A stretch of 64,000 bases of DNA from Rhodospirillales bacterium (GTDB lineage Bacteria; Pseudomonadota; Alphaproteobacteria; Rhodospirillales; WMHbin7). The notes below the pieces were generated by a model, which was not told where the DNA came from, did not search any database, and saw only the letters and a program-made list of their open reading frames with translations. A program made the position numbers and the translations under genes. The stretch is taken from assembly GCA_016214125.1 (NCBI GenBank), contig JACRPC010000015.1:62001-126000 (forward strand), given 5' to 3'. How positions within the stretch are numbered: the first letter of the stretch is position 1; each line of letters opens with the position of its first letter. Below are positions 1-7,863 of the stretch, piece by piece.

Positions 1-1
1 G

Positions 2-625
2 CCGGCCTTGGCCCAGGAAAAGGCCAAGCCGATCGAGGGTCCGATGACCTTCTTCGTCACCAGCGTCAATCCGGGCAAGGGCGCCGATCTGGGCGGCCTC
101 AAGGGGGCCGACAAACATTGCCAGGACCTGGCCAAGACCCAAGGGGCGGGCAAGAAGACTTGGCGGGCCTATCTGTCCACCCAGGCCGCCGGCAAGGACA
201 AGGCGGTCAACGCGCGCGATCGCATCGGCAAGGGGCCGTGGAAGAACGCCAAGGGCGAGGTGGTCGCCACCAGCGTCGCCGATCTGCACAGCCCCAACAA
301 CAAGCTGACCAAGCAAACCGCGATCACCGAGCGCGGCGAGATCGTCAAGGGCCGGGGCGACACCCCCAACATGCACGACGTGCTCACCGGCTCGCAGGAT
401 GACGGCACCGCCTTCCCGCCCGGCGAGGATCGCACCTGCGGCAACTGGACGAAGAGCGGCGCCGAGGGCGCGGCCTTCGTCGGCCATCACGACCGCATCG
501 GGCTTAACGATTCGGCGCCGATGAAATCGTGGAACTCCTCGCACGCCTCGCGCGGCGGCTGCAGCATGGATGCGTTGAAGAGCACCGGCGGCGCCGGCCT
601 CTATTACTGCTTCGCGGTGAAGTAG
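2..625 (+). CDS. Secreted lectin-like protein, 5' end outside window
   Basis: The frame is open to the window edge. Its first codons read PALAQEKAK, which looks like the end of a signal peptide with an ALA|Q cleavage site, so the true start is upstream and TTG at position 8 is only internal. The mature part (about 200 aa) has the pattern GGLKGADKHCQDLA, then W-RAYLST, DRIGKGPW, a DVLTGS-DGTA block, C-NW, GHHDR and a final GGAGLYYCFA. This arrangement of paired Cys with conserved Gly/Trp resembles periplasmic lectin-like or DUF1554-like proteins. Binding of a carbohydrate is inference only. A strong bidirectional terminator follows. It is convergent with the solute-binding protein gene. Confidence 0.6.
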   Translation, partial: PALAQEKAKPIEGPMTFFVTSVNPGKGADLGGLKGADKHCQDLAKTQGAGKKTWRAYLSTQAAGKDKAVNARDRIGKGPWKNAKGEVVATSVADLHSPNNKLTKQTAITERGEIVKGRGDTPNMHDVLTGSQDDGTAFPPGEDRTCGNWTKSGAEGAAFVGHHDRIGLNDSAPMKSWNSSHASRGGCSMDALKSTGGAGLYYCFAVK

Positions 626-645
626 GCCGCTTCGGGCTAACAAAA

Positions 646-676
646 AAAACCGGGCGCGGTGGCCGCGCCCGGTTTT
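646..676. terminator. Bidirectional rho-independent terminator
   Basis: The arms AACCGGGCGCGG (648-659) and CCGCGCCCGGTT (663-674) pair perfectly around a 3-nt loop. An A-run lies before the stem and a T-run after it, so the hairpin can end transcription from both convergent neighbours. Confidence 0.9.
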
Positions 677-694
677 CCTTTGGTCGAATCGTCT

Positions 695-1681
695 CTAGGG
701 CAGGAGGGCGTCGGTGTAGAGATCGCCCGGCGCGCCCTTCGAGGGGATGATCTTTTCGTTGAAATAGAAGTCCTGCAGCTTGGTGAGCTTGGCGACGTTC
801 ATCTGCCCAAGCTTGGCTTGGCCGGGATAGACCATGGTGTTGTAAAGCGTGAGCGTGCGCACCATCTCGGGCAGGCGTTCGGCGTTCGACGGCACCGCCT
901 TGACGAAATCCTCGGCCGCCTTCTTAGGATCGTCCATCACGTCCTTCATGCCGCGCAGCGTCGCCTTGACGAATTTGCGGATCATCGCCGGGTTCTTGGC
1001 GATCGTCTCGTCCGAGGCCATGATCACCTGGGCCATCGAGGGGAAAAAGGAGTCGGTGGGGAAGATCTTGATCTTGGCGCCGGTGGCTTCCGCCGAGGCC
1101 ACCCAGTCCGGCACCCCAAACATCGAATCGACCTGGCGGGCGGCGAAGAACTTCCAGACGTTGGTGGGGCCGACCGCCTGGGCCTCGATGTCGTCCTTGC
1201 CAAGCTTGGCCGAAGCCAGCGCGCCCAAAAGCGCGTAATAGCCGGTGTCCTGAAGCGCGACCACGGTCACCTTCTTGCCCTTCAGATCGGCCGGGCCGTT
1301 GATGCCGCTGTCGGCATGCGCGGTCATGGCGATTAACGCGCCGCCGCCCAACAGGGCCACCGCCTTCACCGGCACGCCGTTGGGGCGGACCAGGATGACG
1401 CTGTCGGCGATACCGCCGCCCAGTTGGGCGTTGCCGGCGCCGATCTGCTTGGCGACGTCGACGCCGCCCTTGCCGGTTTGGAATTCAACGTCAAGCCCCT
1501 CGGCCTTGTAGTAGCCCTTGTGCTGGGCGAGCGTGAAGGGGGCGAAAGCGGGCAGGCTGGCCAGCGAGGGGAAGAGATAGGTGATCTTTTCCTGGGCCAG
1601 GGCCGGCCCGCTCCACAGCACGGCCATGGCGGCCAGCGCGGCCATCCAGCGGCCGGTCATTTGGTAACTTCCTGATTTCAT
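695..1681 (-). CDS. ABC transporter substrate-binding protein, NMT1/SsuA-like
   Basis: This is a 328-aa periplasmic solute-binding protein. A signal peptide covers the first 29 residues and ends in GPALA|QEK. The mature part carries the NMT1/THI5/SsuA pattern: FAPFTLAQHKGYYKAEGLDVEF, a GVDVAKQIGAGNAQLG stretch, and the later FVKATLRGMKDV segment. Family members bind sulfonates, nitrate, pyrimidine precursors or aromatic acids. No permease or ATPase gene lies beside it, so it may work with a transporter encoded elsewhere. It is divergent from the molybdenum hydroxylase operon across a shared control region with a palindrome, which suggests that it captures that operon's substrate. The substrate is unknown. 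Confidence 0.85.
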   Translation of the reverse strand: MKSGSYQMTGRWMAALAAMAVLWSGPALAQEKITYLFPSLASLPAFAPFTLAQHKGYYKAEGLDVEFQTGKGGVDVAKQIGAGNAQLGGGIADSVILVRPNGVPVKAVALLGGGALIAMTAHADSGINGPADLKGKKVTVVALQDTGYYALLGALASAKLGKDDIEAQAVGPTNVWKFFAARQVDSMFGVPDWVASAEATGAKIKIFPTDSFFPSMAQVIMASDETIAKNPAMIRKFVKATLRGMKDVMDDPKKAAEDFVKAVPSNAERLPEMVRTLTLYNTMVYPGQAKLGQMNVAKLTKLQDFYFNEKIIPSKGAPGDLYTDALLP

Positions 1682-1819
1682 GACAAATCTCCCTATATCC
1701 GTTTGTTGGACTTGGCGCTATTCGATGCGGGAACGGCCCTCTCTGTCAAGCCCAAGCTGGACGAAAGCGCGCATCGCCCCCATTTCTCATCATGGCAGGA
1801 AAGCCAAATCCCGTCATCA

Positions 1820-1842
1820 AATAACGAACGATATTCGTTATT
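1820..1842. promoter_or_regulatory. Inverted-repeat operator between divergent genes
   Basis: A perfect inverted repeat, AATAACGAA-N5-TTCGTTATT, lies between the solute-binding protein gene and the hydroxylase operon. Its right arm runs into TTGACA (1841-1846), a possible -35 box for the rightward operon. Its left end touches CATCAA (1815-1820), a possible leftward -35 box. Matching -10 boxes are weak. The position suits a dimeric repressor of the TetR or MarR type. Confidence 0.55.
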
Positions 1843-1916
1843 GACAGATTGGAATCGTTTTGCAACGCTTCGGCCAAGGCCAAAACGAAAAAGGTCGGTT
1901 TGGGAAGGCGAACGCC

Positions 1917-4223
1917 ATGAACAAGCTCAACGAATACGCCGTCATCGGCAAGAAGACGACCAAGACCGACGCGGTCGCCAAGGTAACCGGCGGCGCCCGC
2001 TTCGCCACCGACATCTATCTGCCCAACATGCTGTGGGCCAAGGTGCTGCGCAGTCCGGTGCCGCACGCCCGCATCCTGCGCATCGACACCGAGAAGGCGA
2101 AGAAGCTGGACGGCGTCAAGGCGGTGCTGACCGCCGCCGACGTGCCCGAGGCCCGCTACGGCGCCCTGGTGCTCGACATGGGCATGTTCGCGCGGGGCAA
2201 GGTGCGCTACATCGGGGAAGCGGTGGCCGCGGTGGCGGCGGTCAATGAAGAGATCGCCCTGGCGGCCCTGAAGCTGATCGAGGTCGCGTACGAGCCCTTG
2301 CCCGCCGTCTTCGATCCCCTGGAGGCCATCAAGCCCGGCGCGCCGATCCTGCACGAGGATCTGAAAAGCTACAAAACGCTCTTCGAGCGCACCGACAAGG
2401 CGATGACCGGCAACGTCAATTATCAGGCCGAGATCACCTCGGGCGATCTCGAGGCCGGCTTCGCCCAGTCCGATTACATCTTCGAGGATTCCTACGAGGT
2501 GCCCAAGCAGCACCCCTCCTACATGGAGCCCAATTCGACGGTGGCGCTGGTCGATTCCGACGGGCGGCTGGTGATCCACAACACCACCCAGCGCCCGCAC
2601 ATCAACCAGGCGATCCTCTCCTCGCTCTTGGGCATTCCGATCGCCAAGATTCGCGTCGTGCCCTGCCATGTCGGCGGCGGCTTCGGCGGCAAGAACCGCA
2701 CGCTGACCGAACCCACGGCGGCCGCGCTCGCGCTCAAGACCCGCCAGCCGGTGCGGCTCACCTTCAGCCATGAAGAGGAATTCACCTCGGCCACCACCCG
2801 CCATTCCGGGGTGATGGTGATGAAGACCGGCGTCAAGAAGGACGGCACGCTCGTCGCCTCCGACGTCAAGCTCTATTACGATTGCGGCGCCTACGCGCCG
2901 ACCCCCAACGCGGTGTGGCTGGGCGCCATCTCGTCCTCGGGGGCCTATCGGATTCCCCATTGCCGGGTCGAGGCCTATTCGATCTACACCAACAAGATGA
3001 TGGGCGGCGCCTTTCGCGGCTACGGCGCGCCGCAATCGAACTTCGCCCGCGAATCGCAAATGGACCGCATCGCCCGCGAACTCAAGATCGACCCCATCGA
3101 GCTGCGCCTGAAGAACTGCCTGGTCGAGGGCGACAGCCTGCACACCGGCCAGAAGCTGCACAGCGTCAAGGTCAAGGAAACGCTCCTGAAGGCGCGCGAG
3201 CTGTCGGGCTGGGGTAAGGGACGCGTGCCCGCCAACCGAACGCTGGGGGTGGCCTGCGGCATCTTCGCCTGCGGCGGTTTCGCCACCTCGGGCATCGTGC
3301 GGCTCAACATGGACGGCACGGCGACGGTGGCCACCGGCGCCATGGATATGGGCCAGGGGTTGCGCACCGTCATGGGCCAGATCGCCGCCGAGGAATTGGG
3401 AATGGCGGCCGAGGACGTCACCGTCATCATCGGCGACACCGATTCCACTCCCTTCGACGTCGGCATTTTCGGCGATCGCGGCACCCACACCGCCGGCATG
3501 GCGGTGCAAATGGCGGCCCAAGACGCCCGCAAGCAGTTGGTCGAGCAGGCGGCCTTCGCCTTCAAGACCACGCCCAACAACATCGTCTTGGGCGGCGGCA
3601 AGGCCCGGCTCGCCTCCGATCCCGACAAGGTTCTCGATTACAAGGACCTACTGGGCGGCGGTCAGTACAAGAAGGGCGGGCCGATCATCGGCAAGGCCTC
3701 GATCAACCTCACCGAAACCGCCTTCGATCCGGCGATCGTCCGGGGCGCCGCCTCGCGCATGTTCTCCACCTACACCTTCGCCACCCACATCGTCGAGATC
3801 GAGGTCGATCCCAAGACCGGGGTGGTGCGGGTGCCCAAGACCTACGCCGTCCACGATTGCGGCACCGTGGTCAATCCCGATGGCCTTCGGGGCCAGATCA
3901 TCGGCGGGCTGGCCACCGGTTTGGGCTACGCGCTCTACGAAGGGGTGGCGTTCGAGAACGGCCAGGTGCAGAACCCAAGCTTCCTCGAATGCCGGCCGCC
4001 CACTGCCGTCGACATGCCCGAGATCGTCTTCGACACCGTCGAGGAATTCGACGAGAAGGGTCCCTTCGGCGCCAAGGGGGTGGGCAACGTCTCGGTGATC
4101 AACATGGCGCCCGCCATCGCCAACGCCGTCGAGACGGCGACCGGGGTGCGGGTGACCAGCCTGCCGATCACCCCGGGCAAGATCGTTCAGGGCCTGGGCC
4201 AACTGGCCAAGGAGGAGGCGTGA
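1917..4223 (+). CDS. Molybdopterin-binding subunit of a 4-hydroxybenzoyl-CoA reductase-like hydroxylase
   Basis: The product is about 768 aa, the large catalytic subunit of a xanthine oxidase-family enzyme. ATG at 1917 is chosen over the upstream in-frame start because GGAAGG lies just before it. Family motifs are clear: the moco-binding GGGFGGKN loop, the GGAFRGYGAPQ motif, GAMDMGQGL, and the C-terminal GPFGAKGVG region. The partner subunits show the enzyme belongs to the 4-hydroxybenzoyl-CoA reductase branch, which in characterised members reductively dehydroxylates aromatic CoA esters. At residue 724 the catalytic Glu expected after GAKGVG is Asn (codon AAC, 4086-4088), which is unusual. 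It overlaps the next gene by 4 bp. The substrate is not known. Confidence 0.85.
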   Translation: MNKLNEYAVIGKKTTKTDAVAKVTGGARFATDIYLPNMLWAKVLRSPVPHARILRIDTEKAKKLDGVKAVLTAADVPEARYGALVLDMGMFARGKVRYIGEAVAAVAAVNEEIALAALKLIEVAYEPLPAVFDPLEAIKPGAPILHEDLKSYKTLFERTDKAMTGNVNYQAEITSGDLEAGFAQSDYIFEDSYEVPKQHPSYMEPNSTVALVDSDGRLVIHNTTQRPHINQAILSSLLGIPIAKIRVVPCHVGGGFGGKNRTLTEPTAAALALKTRQPVRLTFSHEEEFTSATTRHSGVMVMKTGVKKDGTLVASDVKLYYDCGAYAPTPNAVWLGAISSSGAYRIPHCRVEAYSIYTNKMMGGAFRGYGAPQSNFARESQMDRIARELKIDPIELRLKNCLVEGDSLHTGQKLHSVKVKETLLKARELSGWGKGRVPANRTLGVACGIFACGGFATSGIVRLNMDGTATVATGAMDMGQGLRTVMGQIAAEELGMAAEDVTVIIGDTDSTPFDVGIFGDRGTHTAGMAVQMAAQDARKQLVEQAAFAFKTTPNNIVLGGGKARLASDPDKVLDYKDLLGGGQYKKGGPIIGKASINLTETAFDPAIVRGAASRMFSTYTFATHIVEIEVDPKTGVVRVPKTYAVHDCGTVVNPDGLRGQIIGGLATGLGYALYEGVAFENGQVQNPSFLECRPPTAVDMPEIVFDTVEEFDEKGPFGAKGVGNVSVINMAPAIANAVETATGVRVTSLPITPGKIVQGLGQLAKEEA

Positions 4224-5221
4224 TCCCCCTTCCGAAATTCCGCTATGTCGAGCCGACCACGCTGGCCGAGGCGGCCGCCATCCTGGCCGCCGAGGGCGAG
4301 GACTGCCAGATCCTGGGCGGCGGCACCGATCTGGTGCCCTCGATGCGCCAGGGCATCTTCGCCCCCAAGACCGTGCTCTCCTTGCAAGCGATCGACGGGC
4401 TCGGCCGCCTCGAGTGGAGCGAGTCCGACGGGCTTTCGATCGGTGCCGGCGTCACGCTGCGCCGCTTGGAAACCGACGCCACGCTGCGCAAGCTCTTTCC
4501 CATGCTGGCCCAGGCGGTGTCCGAGGTCGCCTCGCCCTCGATCCGCCACATGGCGACCTTGGGCGGCAATCTCTGCCTCGACACGCGGTGCTACTACTAC
4601 AACCAGTCGGAAGATTGGAAGGCCTGCAGCGATCTTTGCCTCAAGGTGGGCGGCGAATTCTGCAAGGCCTCGCCCGGCGGCAAGGCCAAGAAGTGCTTCG
4701 CCGTCTTCTCGGCCGATGTGGTGCCGGCCTTGATCGCGCTCAAGGCCCAGGTGACGCTGGTCGCCAAGGAGGGCGAGCGCACGCTCGATCTGGCCGCCTT
4801 CTATTCGGGCGACGGTGCCCGGCCCAACGCGCTGAAGCCGGGTGAAATCCTCACCGGGGTCGTCGTGCCGGCCGATCGGGTGGGAATCAAGGGCAGCTAT
4901 CTCAAATACCGCATCCGCCAGACCATCGATTACCCGATCGCCGGGGTGGCGCTGGCGCTGCGCTTCGGCGCCTCCGGCGTGGTGAGCGAGGCCCGCCTGG
5001 TGCTGGGCGGCGTCGCCTCGAAGCCGGTGCTGGTCAAGGGCATCGCCGAACTTCTGGAAGGCCAGACGCTCGATCGCGCCCGCATCGAGCGGGCGGCCCA
5101 ACTGGCGCGCAAGGCGGCGATTCCGCAGGCCAACACGGCCGGCCAGCGGGCGCACCGCAAGCAGATGATCCATGAATTCACCACCCGGGCCTTCGAGGAC
5201 CTGGCGAGGGAAGCCCGATGA
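4220..5221 (+). CDS. FAD-binding subunit with extra [4Fe-4S] loop (HcrB/HbaD-like)
   Basis: This is a 333-aa CO-dehydrogenase flavoprotein-type subunit. The GTG start at 4220 overlaps the stop of the previous gene and is preceded by GGAGGAGG. The FAD-binding motifs are ILGGGTDLVPSM and the ATLGGNLC region. After ATLGGNLCLDTRC there is an insertion rich in cysteine (C124, C140, C148, C159), with NQSEDWKACSDLCLK and GEFCKASPGGKAKKCF. This matches the loop that holds an additional [4Fe-4S] cluster in 4-hydroxybenzoyl-CoA reductase, and ordinary xanthine dehydrogenases lack it. It is the best evidence for assigning the complex to that branch. It overlaps the downstream gene by 4 bp. Confidence 0.88.
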   Translation: MIPLPKFRYVEPTTLAEAAAILAAEGEDCQILGGGTDLVPSMRQGIFAPKTVLSLQAIDGLGRLEWSESDGLSIGAGVTLRRLETDATLRKLFPMLAQAVSEVASPSIRHMATLGGNLCLDTRCYYYNQSEDWKACSDLCLKVGGEFCKASPGGKAKKCFAVFSADVVPALIALKAQVTLVAKEGERTLDLAAFYSGDGARPNALKPGEILTGVVVPADRVGIKGSYLKYRIRQTIDYPIAGVALALRFGASGVVSEARLVLGGVASKPVLVKGIAELLEGQTLDRARIERAAQLARKAAIPQANTAGQRAHRKQMIHEFTTRAFEDLAREAR

Positions 5222-5778
5222 CCGAAACCCTGTCCGTTCCCGCAAAGATGCCGGTCCGCCTTCGGGTGAACGGCCAGAATCGTGATCTGTTGATCGAGCC
5301 CAGCGCCTCGCTACTCCAGGTGCTGCGCGAGGATCTGGCGCTTACCGGCACCAAGGAAGTCTGCCTGCTCGGCTCCTGCGGCGCCTGCACGGTCCTGATC
5401 GACGGCAAGCCGGCGCTGTCCTGCCTGGTGCTGGCGATGGCCTGCCGGGGCAAGGCGATCACCACCATCGAGGGGCTGATGGAAGGGGGCGATCTGCATC
5501 CGCTCCAGCAGGCCTTCATCGACAAGGGCGCGGTGCAGTGCGGCTATTGCACGCCCGGCATGGTGATGGTGGGCAAGGCGCTGTTGGACGAAAAGCCCAA
5601 CCCGACGGCCGAGGAGGCCCGCCAGGCGATCGCCGGCAATCTCTGCCGCTGCACCGGCTACCAGCAGATCGTCGAGGCGATCGTGGCGGCGCCCGAGATC
5701 GCCCGCACCGGGTCGGCCAAGCGCCCGGCCGGGCTGATGGACAGCGGCCCCTATCTGATGCCGGAAACGGGCGAGTAA
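5218..5778 (+). CDS. [2Fe-2S] subunit of the molybdenum hydroxylase
   Basis: The product is a 186-aa small iron-sulfur subunit. The N-terminal plant-type ferredoxin domain carries C49, C54, C57 and C69 (VCLLGSCGACTV and ALSCL). The C-terminal helical domain carries C108 and C111 (CGYCTPGM) and C143 and C145 (NLCRCTGY). Together they bind two [2Fe-2S] clusters that pass electrons between molybdenum and FAD. The C-terminal tail of about 25 residues is longer than in most homologues. Its ATG overlaps the stop of the FAD subunit. Gene order alpha-beta-gamma differs from the gamma-alpha-beta order I recall for the R. palustris hbaBCD genes. Confidence 0.9.
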   Translation: MTETLSVPAKMPVRLRVNGQNRDLLIEPSASLLQVLREDLALTGTKEVCLLGSCGACTVLIDGKPALSCLVLAMACRGKAITTIEGLMEGGDLHPLQQAFIDKGAVQCGYCTPGMVMVGKALLDEKPNPTAEEARQAIAGNLCRCTGYQQIVEAIVAAPEIARTGSAKRPAGLMDSGPYLMPETGE

Positions 5779-5872
5779 ACCGGCCAGGAAACCGGCGCTT
5801 AAATCTCCCCCTTTCCCGCGCGCATCCTCCTGTGCCAGAGTTTGCGGGCCTAAAGCATCAGGGGGAACCGCC

Positions 5873-6811
5873 ATGGCCGCCAAGCCGCGCAAGGTGATCA
5901 TAAGCTGCGCCATCACCGGGGGCGTACACACGCCCTCGATGTCCGAACATCTGCCGGTGACGCCCGACCAGATCGCCGCCCAGGCGATCGGCGCCGCCCA
6001 GGCCGGCGCCGCCATCGTCCATCTGCACGCCCGCAACCCGGCCGACGGCAAGCCCAGCGCCGATCCGGCCATCTACATGCAGTTCCTGCCCCGCATCAAG
6101 CAAGCGGCCGACGTGGTGGTCAACATCACCACCGGCGGCGGTCTGGGGATGAGCGTCGACGACCGCATCGCGGCGGCGAAATTGGCCAAGCCGGAAATGG
6201 CCTCGCTCAACATGGGCTCGATGAATTTCAACCTGGCGCCGATGGCGGCGATGCCCATCGAATGGAAGCACGCCTGGGAAAAGCCGGCCCTCGAGGCCAG
6301 CAAGGATTCGATCTTTCGCAACACCTTCGGCGACATCGAGCGCATCTTGGGCGAACTGGGCCGGTTCGACACCAAATTCGAGCATGAATGCTACGATGTC
6401 GGCCATCTCTACAATCTGGCCCATGTGCTCGACCAGGGCCTGGTCAAGCCGCCGATCTTCGTTCAGTTCATCTTCGGCATCCTGGGCGGCATCGGCGCCG
6501 ATCACGACAATCTCATCTTCATGAAGCGCACCGCCGACCGCCTGTTCGGCGCCGACACCTATGTCTGGTCGGTGCTGGCGGCCGGACGCCATCAGATGCC
6601 GTTCGGCACGCTGGGCGCCATGATGGGCGGCTCGGTGCGGGTGGGGCTGGAAGACAGCCTCTATGCCGGCAAGGGCAAGATGGCCAGCTCGAACGCCGAG
6701 CAGGTGACCAAGCTGCGCCGCATCTTGGACGAATTGTCGCTCGAGGCCGCCACGCCCGCCGAGGCCCGCCAGATGCTGGGGCTGAAGGGCGCCGACCGGA
6801 CGGAATTCTAG
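5873..6811 (+). CDS. BKACE-family beta-keto acid cleavage enzyme (DUF849)
   Basis: This 312-aa TIM-barrel enzyme belongs to the family of 3-keto-5-aminohexanoate cleavage enzyme. Family members condense a beta-keto acid with acetyl-CoA and split it into acetoacetate and a new acyl-CoA. The N-terminus VIISCAITGG and the metal-binding H50-x-H52 in VHLHARNP are visible, as is a VVNITTGGG strand. A strong AGGGGGA ribosome binding site precedes the start. The gene lies 94 bp after the hydroxylase and 2 bp before a lactonase-like gene, so it is probably part of one catabolic transcript. Its substrate cannot be read from sequence because the family has many specificities. Confidence 0.85.
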   Translation: MAAKPRKVIISCAITGGVHTPSMSEHLPVTPDQIAAQAIGAAQAGAAIVHLHARNPADGKPSADPAIYMQFLPRIKQAADVVVNITTGGGLGMSVDDRIAAAKLAKPEMASLNMGSMNFNLAPMAAMPIEWKHAWEKPALEASKDSIFRNTFGDIERILGELGRFDTKFEHECYDVGHLYNLAHVLDQGLVKPPIFVQFIFGILGGIGADHDNLIFMKRTADRLFGADTYVWSVLAAGRHQMPFGTLGAMMGGSVRVGLEDSLYAGKGKMASSNAEQVTKLRRILDELSLEAATPAEARQMLGLKGADRTEF

Positions 6812-6813
6812 CC

Positions 6814-7827
6814 ATGGCTAATCCGCTTGACGGCTTCACCATCGATCCGGCCCAGCTTCGCTATGTCGGCCACGATCTCCAGCGCCCGGAATGCATCCTG
6901 GCCGAGCGGGACGGTACGCTCTGGTCGGCCGACGCCAGGGGCGGCGTGATGCGCATCGATCCCGACGGCAACCAAACCCTGATCGCCATCGCCGAAGACG
7001 TCCAGTTCACCAAGGCGGCTTCCGACGCCCAGCGCTTCACCGAAGGCACCTTGCCCAACGGTCTGGCCTTCGCCCGGAACGGCGACATCCTGATTTCCAA
7101 TTTCGGCACCGACCGCCTGGAGATCATGGACCGGCGCAGCGGCAAGCTTCGGGTGCTGCACGACCGCATCGACGGCCAGCCGATCGGCAAGGTCAATTTC
7201 GTGCTGCGCGATTCCAAGGATCGGCTGTGGCTCACCGTCTCCACCCGGATCAAGAATTGGATGGAGGCAATCAGCCCCCGCATCCAGGACGGCTATGTGG
7301 CGCTGGCCGACGACAAGGGTCTGCGCATCGTCGCCGACGGCTTCGCCTTCACCAACGAAATCCGCTTGGACGCCAAGGAAGAATGGCTCTACGTGGTCGA
7401 GACCACCGGCAAGCGCATCCAGCGCCTGCGCGTCGGGCCCGACGGCGCGCTTTCCGATCGGCATATCTTCGGCCCCGCCGACACCGGCGGCTTCATCGAC
7501 GGCATCGCCTTTGACGCCTTCGGCAATCTCTGGGGCACCCATGTGGTGCCCGACCGGGTGTTCGCCATCTCGCCCGAAGGCGAATTCCGGATTCTTCTCG
7601 AAGACGTGCCCGATTGGGCGCCGATCAAGGCGGCCTTTCAGGCCTTCGAGGCCGACCGCTTCACGGCCCAGCACATGCTGGCCTGCGGCGGGCCGATCGC
7701 GCCCTGGATGGCGTCGATCACCTTCGGCGGCCCCGATCTGAAAACGGTCTATATCGGCTCCTTGCGCGCCAACCGCATCCCCTGCTTCCGCTCCCCCATA
7801 GCCGGCTTGGCGATGGTGCATTGGTAG
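6814..7827 (+). CDS. SMP-30/gluconolactonase-family beta-propeller protein
   Basis: This is a 337-aa six-bladed propeller of the SMP-30/gluconolactonase/LRE family. ATG at 6814 is only 2 bp after the previous stop. Typical repeats are visible: PECILAERDGTLWSADARGG, PNGLAFARNGDILISNFG, FTNEIRLDAKEEWLYVVET and FIDGIAFDAFGNLWGT. The acidic and Asn residues in these blades match metal ligands of the family. Members usually hydrolyse lactones. In this operon it could open a lactone formed in the same pathway, but that is inference. There is no signal peptide, so it is probably cytoplasmic. Confidence 0.75.
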   Translation: MANPLDGFTIDPAQLRYVGHDLQRPECILAERDGTLWSADARGGVMRIDPDGNQTLIAIAEDVQFTKAASDAQRFTEGTLPNGLAFARNGDILISNFGTDRLEIMDRRSGKLRVLHDRIDGQPIGKVNFVLRDSKDRLWLTVSTRIKNWMEAISPRIQDGYVALADDKGLRIVADGFAFTNEIRLDAKEEWLYVVETTGKRIQRLRVGPDGALSDRHIFGPADTGGFIDGIAFDAFGNLWGTHVVPDRVFAISPEGEFRILLEDVPDWAPIKAAFQAFEADRFTAQHMLACGGPIAPWMASITFGGPDLKTVYIGSLRANRIPCFRSPIAGLAMVHW

Positions 7828-7863
7828 GGGGGAAGGCCGCCGCGATTGGACTTGGCGGCGTTC

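Noticed and set aside
1746-3521. A 591-codon minus-strand frame opposite the molybdenum subunit.
   Set aside because: It lies over conserved cofactor motifs of the plus-strand gene and reads as His/Gly/Arg-rich filler.
7828-7863. Terminator between the lactonase and the HTH-ATPase gene.
   Set aside because: A GCCGCC/GGCGGC pairing exists but the loop is long and the T-run is only TTCTT; too weak to annotate.
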